This document shows, in pieces, positions 59,554-64,000 of a DNA stretch of 64,000 nt (positions are counted from its first letter, which is position 1; each line of letters begins with the position of its first letter). The stretch comes from Rufibacter glacialis (GTDB taxonomy: Bacteria; Bacteroidota; Bacteroidia; Cytophagales; Hymenobacteraceae), in contig NZ_VKKZ01000021.1 of assembly GCF_008271745.1 (NCBI RefSeq), positions 310,001 to 374,000 on the forward strand, in the 5' to 3' direction. Made by a program: the position numbers and the translations under genes. The notes below the pieces were generated by a model, which was given only the letters and a program-made list of their open reading frames with translations, had not been told where the DNA came from and made no database searches.

Positions 59554-60462
59554 TTAAGTTATGGCGAATTTTTTGGCAATGAAGCGTGAGACTGGAAGAA
59601 GGAGAAGCACCAAAATCCCGTATTGCCAGCCGGCAAACCCAGCTGCCATGCTGGCATTCATGGCAATCAATGCCAGTACACCCGCCTTAACTGCCTGCAT
59701 AACATAGGCAGGCTCTTTGGCTGGAATTGCTTTTAACAGTGGCGGGAATATGAGGTAGGCAAACAGCAACAGGAACGGCAAGCTGTATAACACGTTAAAC
59801 TGCGGCAGCAGGGCCAAGCTGATGATTCCCCCTATAACCACGCCATAAAGTAAAACGGCTCCCTTGAGAGCAAACTGGTTGCCTCCGTGCACTTCTCCAC
59901 GGCTTACCATGGTAATGGCGGAGATGTACACGACCGGAATCAAGGACAGATACCAGAATTGCTCTACAGCGGTTGGAATGGCACTGATGCCCAGAAGCAA
60001 GTTGCCCCCGCGGCAGGCGCCCATGTTCACAGGACCGAGAACGGGGTGGTGTTTCCCCTTCCAGTCATACAACAAGGCACAGGCGGCGATAGCACTGGCG
60101 ATAAATGCGCTTAGCACAGATACCTGCCCGGCAGCCAGAATCCCAAGCGCCAAGAGCAAAGTCCCTAGCATGGTAGCTCCCAAAACGGTGGCTTTCCCGC
60201 TTGGGATTGGCCTTTCAGGACGCTCTATCCGGTCAAGGTCAGCATCGAACACATCATTAAACACAACCCCACCCCCGTAAAGGCCTATAGTGGAGAGCAC
60301 CAGCCACAGGAGAGAGGCCAAGGCTATAGAGGGAAAGGAACTACTCTCCCAAACTGCAACCGTGACCAGCGCTCCAGAGGCGGCGAAACCCATCATAATG
60401 TCGGCTATGGCCGTCACGATATTGGCAGGACGCATTAGCCTGACATAGGCAAGGATTCCCAT
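59554..60462 (-). CDS. eboC: EboC-like UbiA prenyltransferase
   Basis: 302 aa, about nine membrane spans. UbiA superfamily motifs: the first Asp-rich loop NDVFDADLDRIERPERPIPSGK region (VVFNDVFDADLDRIERPERP) and a second polar loop after ALLYDWKGKHHPVLGPVNMG. These transfer a prenyl group from a prenyl diphosphate to an acceptor in the membrane. The acceptor is unknown. Its ATG overlaps the eboB stop by one base (TAATG), so the two are translationally coupled. Confidence 0.9.
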   Translation of the reverse strand: MGILAYVRLMRPANIVTAIADIMMGFAASGALVTVAVWESSSFPSIALASLLWLVLSTIGLYGGGVVFNDVFDADLDRIERPERPIPSGKATVLGATMLGTLLLALGILAAGQVSVLSAFIASAIAACALLYDWKGKHHPVLGPVNMGACRGGNLLLGISAIPTAVEQFWYLSLIPVVYISAITMVSRGEVHGGNQFALKGAVLLYGVVIGGIISLALLPQFNVLYSLPFLLLFAYLIFPPLLKAIPAKEPAYVMQAVKAGVLALIAMNASMAAGFAGWQYGILVLLLLPVSRFIAKKFAIT

Positions 60463-61403
60463 TACTGCACTATATTATCTTCCAACAGGTTCGTCGATAC
60501 TATTTCTCCGACCACAGGCGCCTGCCCGCCCCGTAGGATAGAGTTATCCGAGAATTTATCGCGCTGGTCTATGGTTACCTGTTTCAGCCAATCAGACTCT
60601 TTCATCTGGCCGCTCTGCCCAAAAGCATCTAAGGCATTCTGGTAGCACACCAGGCGGACATCTTCTTTTGAAATGCCTCTTTCCAACATTAGCAAAGCGG
60701 TCTTAGGCACCGATAGCGGATCACTTACCCCCCAGTCAGCAGAGCTGTTTACGATAATCCGTTCTGTGCCATACTGCTTCACAATCTCTACCATCCGCTC
60801 GTTCCCCATTTTGGAGTTAGGATAAATCGTGAATGCTGCCCAAAAGCCTCCGTCTAGGGTGTCTTTCACGGTTTCTTCATTGTTGTGATCCACTATTACC
60901 ATGTGGGGCTGAAGGCCATGCTCCAGGGCCACTTCAATGCTTTTTATGGTGCCCGCCTTCTTGTCGCGGTGCGGTGTGTGGATCTGCACCGGCAAGCTTA
61001 CCTCTTTGGCCAGGTCCAGTTGCAGCCGGTAATACTTGTCTTCGGCGGCCGTCTGGTCATCGTAGCCAATCTCGCCTACGCCAACCACGCCTTCCTTCAG
61101 GACGAACAATGGCAGAAGCTCCATTACCTGCTCCGCCAATGCTTCATTGTTCGCTTCCTTTGAGTTTAACCCTATGGTACAGTAATGTTTGATGCCAAAT
61201 TGGCTGGCCCTGAACCTTTCCCAGCCTAACAAGCTACTGAAATAGTCTTTAAAGGAGCCTACCTGGGTTCTCGGCTGACCCAGCCAGAAAGAAGGTTCTA
61301 TGATGGCCACAATGCCGGCATCGCGCATCCGGGCATAATCATCGGTGGTGCGGGAGGTCATATGTATGTGTGGGTCTATATACATCATGGTTTCGGGAGT
61401 CAT
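60462..61403 (-). CDS. eboB: EboB-like TatD-family metal hydrolase
   Basis: 313 aa. Amidohydrolase-type barrel: MYIDPHIHMTSRTTDDY with the HxH metal site, VVGVGEIGYDDQT with the bridging Glu, PVQIHTPHRDKK, HMVIVDHNNEETV and IIVNSSADWGVSDP with the terminal Asp. TatD-type hydrolase or nuclease fold; the actual substrate is unknown. It ends one base into eboC and starts 15 bases after eboA. Confidence 0.9.
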   Translation of the reverse strand: MTPETMMYIDPHIHMTSRTTDDYARMRDAGIVAIIEPSFWLGQPRTQVGSFKDYFSSLLGWERFRASQFGIKHYCTIGLNSKEANNEALAEQVMELLPLFVLKEGVVGVGEIGYDDQTAAEDKYYRLQLDLAKEVSLPVQIHTPHRDKKAGTIKSIEVALEHGLQPHMVIVDHNNEETVKDTLDGGFWAAFTIYPNSKMGNERMVEIVKQYGTERIIVNSSADWGVSDPLSVPKTALLMLERGISKEDVRLVCYQNALDAFGQSGQMKESDWLKQVTIDQRDKFSDNSILRGGQAPVVGEIVSTNLLEDNIVQ

Positions 61404-61417
61404 GGTTTAAGTAATGG

Positions 61418-62317
61418 TTAGATTGCCGTGAGTGATTTCTTGCCGATGTAATCCCAGCTAAGCTCGCCTGTTTCTATTCTTTTTTTCAGGGAAGGGCGCG
61501 CTTCCAGCAACTCTTTCGCCTTCACAAAACTGCCTTGTGAACAAGCCAGAGCCGCCGCTTCCTGTTGAAGGGGATCTGGGTGGGAGAATAACTTTTTGAT
61601 GTCACCTAAGAGAGACTCGTTTATATAAGGTCCTACAAGCCTCCAAAGCTCAGGAGTTACCAGCCGGTTCGCGGCCCACCGCTCATGGGCGTAATCCGAC
61701 AGGATACGGGCAAGCGTGGGATTGCTGCATTTTTCCAAGCCATAGATGCGGTACAATGGCTTTCCAGTAAACACCGTCTTCAGCACCATCTGGTTCCAGG
61801 CCCCCTCCTCCAAGTAATCGGCCGGATACGGGTTATCCAGGGCGATGGCATCGAATACGGTACCCATGTTGGTTCTGACTCCTTCTGCCGCCCTGAGCCT
61901 GAACGCCTCCGGATAGGGCAGCAAGGGCAAGCTGGCATATAAGGCCACCAGCTCGCCCATCTCCGCGGTACTGAACAGCTGATCTGTTTTGGTTAGAAAG
62001 GTGCCTTCGTCCCGGGATGGGGTGGCGAGCAGAAGGAGAGTACGGGCGGTCTGGGCCAAGGTCCAGTTGGAGGGGTCAAAGCCAGGGCGAAGGGCTTCGG
62101 CCTTTTCCAACTCAGCCTTCTCCGGGTGCAATAAGCCCCTGCCCGTAAAGCGGGGTGCAGCACTAAAGGCAAGGAATAGTTCCTTTGGGGAGTCGGCCTC
62201 ACTTACCTTCTGTATCTTCTCCCCTAGCCAGCCGACCGCTTCCGGTGAGGCCTCCTTTTCATACAGGACAGAAATAAAACCAATGAGTTTCTCTATATCC
62301 GCTTGCTGCATATTCAT
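61418..62317 (-). CDS. eboA: EboA-like protein
   Basis: 299 aa, all-helical by appearance, no signal peptide or membrane span. The opening EKLIGFISVLYEKEASPEAVGWLGEKI, RTLLLLATPSRDEGTFL and MVLKTVFTGKPLYRIYGLEKCSNPTLARILSDYAHERWAANR (in parts) match the EboA family, which has no known activity. First gene of the cluster. A TATATTTCAT box on the minus strand (62361-62370) is a weak promoter candidate. Confidence 0.85.
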   Translation of the reverse strand: MNMQQADIEKLIGFISVLYEKEASPEAVGWLGEKIQKVSEADSPKELFLAFSAAPRFTGRGLLHPEKAELEKAEALRPGFDPSNWTLAQTARTLLLLATPSRDEGTFLTKTDQLFSTAEMGELVALYASLPLLPYPEAFRLRAAEGVRTNMGTVFDAIALDNPYPADYLEEGAWNQMVLKTVFTGKPLYRIYGLEKCSNPTLARILSDYAHERWAANRLVTPELWRLVGPYINESLLGDIKKLFSHPDPLQQEAAALACSQGSFVKAKELLEARPSLKKRIETGELSWDYIGKKSLTAI

Positions 62318-62658
62318 AGGGAATCAGATTTAAGGTTACCTCAGTTCCGAAGGGATGACAATGAAATATAGGGTATCCTAATTTACCAGGCCGCTTTGTG
62401 CGCATACGGGCTAAGGTGCTCCGAGTTGGCTGCTCCTTCTTACCTGGTCTTGAGCCGTTTAAACGGAAGGCCGACCGCCAGAGCAGGCACGGAAAAGGCG
62501 ATAAGAAAGGTAGTCCGCCCCTGATTCCGAAGTCTTTTCTACATGTCCTACTTCCAGGCACATACAGGTCTCTTCGTTGTCTGCCTTTTCCTTGGGATTG
62601 CAGGGAGACGGATTCCCCTGCACGCAGTGGTAAAGGGGAATCCAGGGCATATATCCCG
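62318..62658. other. Intergenic region upstream of eboA
   Basis: 341 bases. Holds a weak minus-strand -7 candidate (62361-62370) and a hairpin with a 9-bp perfect stem GATTCCCCT/AGGGGAATC (62611-62619 with 62634-62642) beyond the sugar dehydrogenase stop. Otherwise nothing recognised. Confidence 0.5.
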
Positions 62659-64000
62659 CTACTTTTTAGGTTTCTGAACCCTTGGTGGCAAAGCTGAGAG
62701 GTCCGCTGGAGGCCCGGAGCCGGCTACCCCGGTTTTACTGATCCGCCAAATCACCCCTGTACCGGGTATTGGCAACGGGAAAGGCCCTGCCGCGGCCACA
62801 TCGCCATGGATTACCCCTATGTCCACCACATAGAGAGCCTGTCCGTCGGAGGAGAATTTCGCCTCTACCGGGTGCCTTGGGCCGGCGGTGGAGACATGCT
62901 CAAAACCTTCGGGGCCCGGGGCCCCGTTGCTCAGGAACGGGGCTGCTTCCTTTGTCGCTGGGTCTATCCGCACCACCACATATCCGGTAGCGGGGTGCGG
63001 ATCCCCTGTGATGGGAGTGGCTGAGCCGAACTCTGCCAGGAACATATGTCCTCTGTAGCCAAATGTATTATTGGTGCTGAAGTCGAATTTTGTGGAAGCC
63101 GCATTCTCGGGACGCGTGAGCCATGGTTTCTCGACAGGGGGGTGTTCGGCCATCAAAAACTTAAGTTTTGGCCCCCGCGCCGAGCGGAACTGCGGGTCAG
63201 TTACCGGGATACCGCTAGAGTAATCGGGGTAACCATACCAGCCATCCTGGCGAATCTGGTAGATGTTGTCTTTGGCGTTGGCAATGGGACGGCTGCCTCT
63301 TTCATCATAGCCGTTGTCTGTCACATACAGCTGGCCGTCCGGCCCCCACATCACCCCGAAGGGGTTACGCAGTCCCCAAGCATATACTTCCAGCCCTGAC
63401 CCGTCAGCATTCATTCTCATGATGGTCCCACTCGCTTTCACTTGTCCCTTTACAGTGCGCCTGTGCTCGCCAAAGGGCTGGAAGCCCCGGGTGCGGACCA
63501 GCAGGGAGGTCTCCCTGTTCCGGTTAAAGATACTGGTGACGGCATACGTTACATTACTCCCCAGGCTGAGCAGGTTACCCTGGCGGGCCAGGACATTGCT
63601 GGGCTGCGGGGTCAGGAAGCTTTCGCGGCTCAGTTTGATGTCTTTGGCCGGAATGTCATAGACATCCGGCCAAAGCAGAAGCCATATATAGGGATAGGCG
63701 TTATCCAATCCCACCACCCCTGAGTTGGAAGCTACGCCCTGCCCGAAATAGATCTTGCCATCGGGTCCCACTGTCATCTGGTTGTTGAAGTGGTCCCCGT
63801 AACTCGGGAGGCCCGTGACCAGGTCTTTTACGACGCCATCGCTTCCCACCGTGGAGATTTTTCCCCGGTGGGAAACATACAGTGAACCCCTATTCCAGAG
63901 AATATCAGTAATTGGGCCCAGAAAGCCGTCAGCAAACAGGTTCATCTTCCCTTCTGGGGTGATTTGAAAGACCCGGGCCGGCGCAAACGGGTCCCCATAC
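62659..64000 (-). CDS. PQQ-type sugar dehydrogenase (GSDH/sorbosone dehydrogenase-like), 3' part
   Basis: The frame is open to the window edge (YGDPFAPARVFQITPEGK precedes the Met at 63945), so the N-terminus lies outside. A six-bladed beta-propeller of the glucose/sorbosone dehydrogenase type is visible: VGPDGKIYFGQG, VYAWGLRNPFGVMWGPDGQLYVTDNG, NIYQIRQDGWYGYPDY and VAAAGPF near the end. Such proteins are periplasmic and use PQQ to oxidise sugars or related alcohols; many relatives have no tested substrate. It lies upstream of eboA on the same strand, 341 bases away, so a functional link is open. Confidence 0.85.
   Translation of the reverse strand, partial: YGDPFAPARVFQITPEGKMNLFADGFLGPITDILWNRGSLYVSHRGKISTVGSDGVVKDLVTGLPSYGDHFNNQMTVGPDGKIYFGQGVASNSGVVGLDNAYPYIWLLLWPDVYDIPAKDIKLSRESFLTPQPSNVLARQGNLLSLGSNVTYAVTSIFNRNRETSLLVRTRGFQPFGEHRRTVKGQVKASGTIMRMNADGSGLEVYAWGLRNPFGVMWGPDGQLYVTDNGYDERGSRPIANAKDNIYQIRQDGWYGYPDYSSGIPVTDPQFRSARGPKLKFLMAEHPPVEKPWLTRPENAASTKFDFSTNNTFGYRGHMFLAEFGSATPITGDPHPATGYVVVRIDPATKEAAPFLSNGAPGPEGFEHVSTAGPRHPVEAKFSSDGQALYVVDIGVIHGDVAAAGPFPLPIPGTGVIWRISKTGVAGSGPPADLSALPPRVQKPKK

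Noticed and set aside
53313-64000. Duplicated tRNA-Val 3' end as an attachment site
   Set aside because: No second copy of the tRNA end was seen by eye in the window, so no att site is claimed.

Overview
The window looks like chromosomal DNA of a Bacteroidota member of the Cytophagales, most likely Hymenobacteraceae (Rufibacter/Pontibacter/Hymenobacter-like). This is inferred from a T9SS sorting domain on a secreted chitinase-like enzyme, TAnnTTTGC-type -7 promoter boxes, CarboxypepD_reg-like proteins, a NagZ/beta-lactamase fusion and general gene content. The species cannot be fixed from the sequence alone. G+C is moderately high by eye, except for one AT-rich insert near 8.5-9.4 kb.

Layout. 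1-8.4 kb: cell-wall and secreted hydrolases (NlpC/P60 fragment, T9SS-exported GH18, PBP4-type carboxypeptidase, LD-carboxypeptidase, NagZ/serine-hydrolase fusion). 8.6-9.4 kb: lone AT-rich HEPN-like gene. 9.5-15.1 kb: mixed single genes (CarboxypepD_reg protein, DUF3616 protein, lipoprotein, 2OG-Fe(II) oxygenase, chromate transporter). 15.5-21.6 kb: six-gene nucleotide-sugar operon on the minus strand (acyltransferase, UDP-sugar dehydrogenase, galE, rfbB, WbpP-like epimerase, rfbA). 21.8-31.3 kb: housekeeping genes (prmC, ribD, fRMsr, psd, glutamate dehydrogenase, cdsA, CPBP protease, dusB, EamA transporter). 31.3-43.1 kb: transport and signalling (amino-acid permease, two tandem four-Cys/CarboxypepD_reg proteins, histidine kinase, hemA, NAGPA protein, a LytS kinase/TlpA/LytTR operon, ArsR regulator). 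43.8-53.1 kb: second Glu-type dehydrogenase, Cys-rich lipoprotein, MscS, TerB protein, serine hydrolase, GNAT and a large AsmA protein. 53.3 kb: tRNA-Val(TAC). 53.6-55.1 kb: gene-poor stretch with a decayed gene. 55.1-62.3 kb: GAF protein and a complete minus-strand ebo cluster (eboA-eboF). 62.7 kb to the end: partial PQQ-type sugar dehydrogenase.

The main unexplained signals are: (1) a dispersed family of intergenic hairpins whose inner core resembles GGCCTGTTTTC/GAAAACAGGCC and whose outer arms differ from copy to copy but stay self-complementary, mostly at gene 3' ends; (2) two mutually inverted palindromes bracketed by direct repeats at 45.38-45.53 kb; (3) the complete ebo cluster with an out-of-frame eboE/eboF overlap; (4) the AT-rich HEPN-like orphan; and (5) several other classes of palindromic interspersed repeat. 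No CRISPR array, intact insertion sequence, prophage or rRNA gene was seen.
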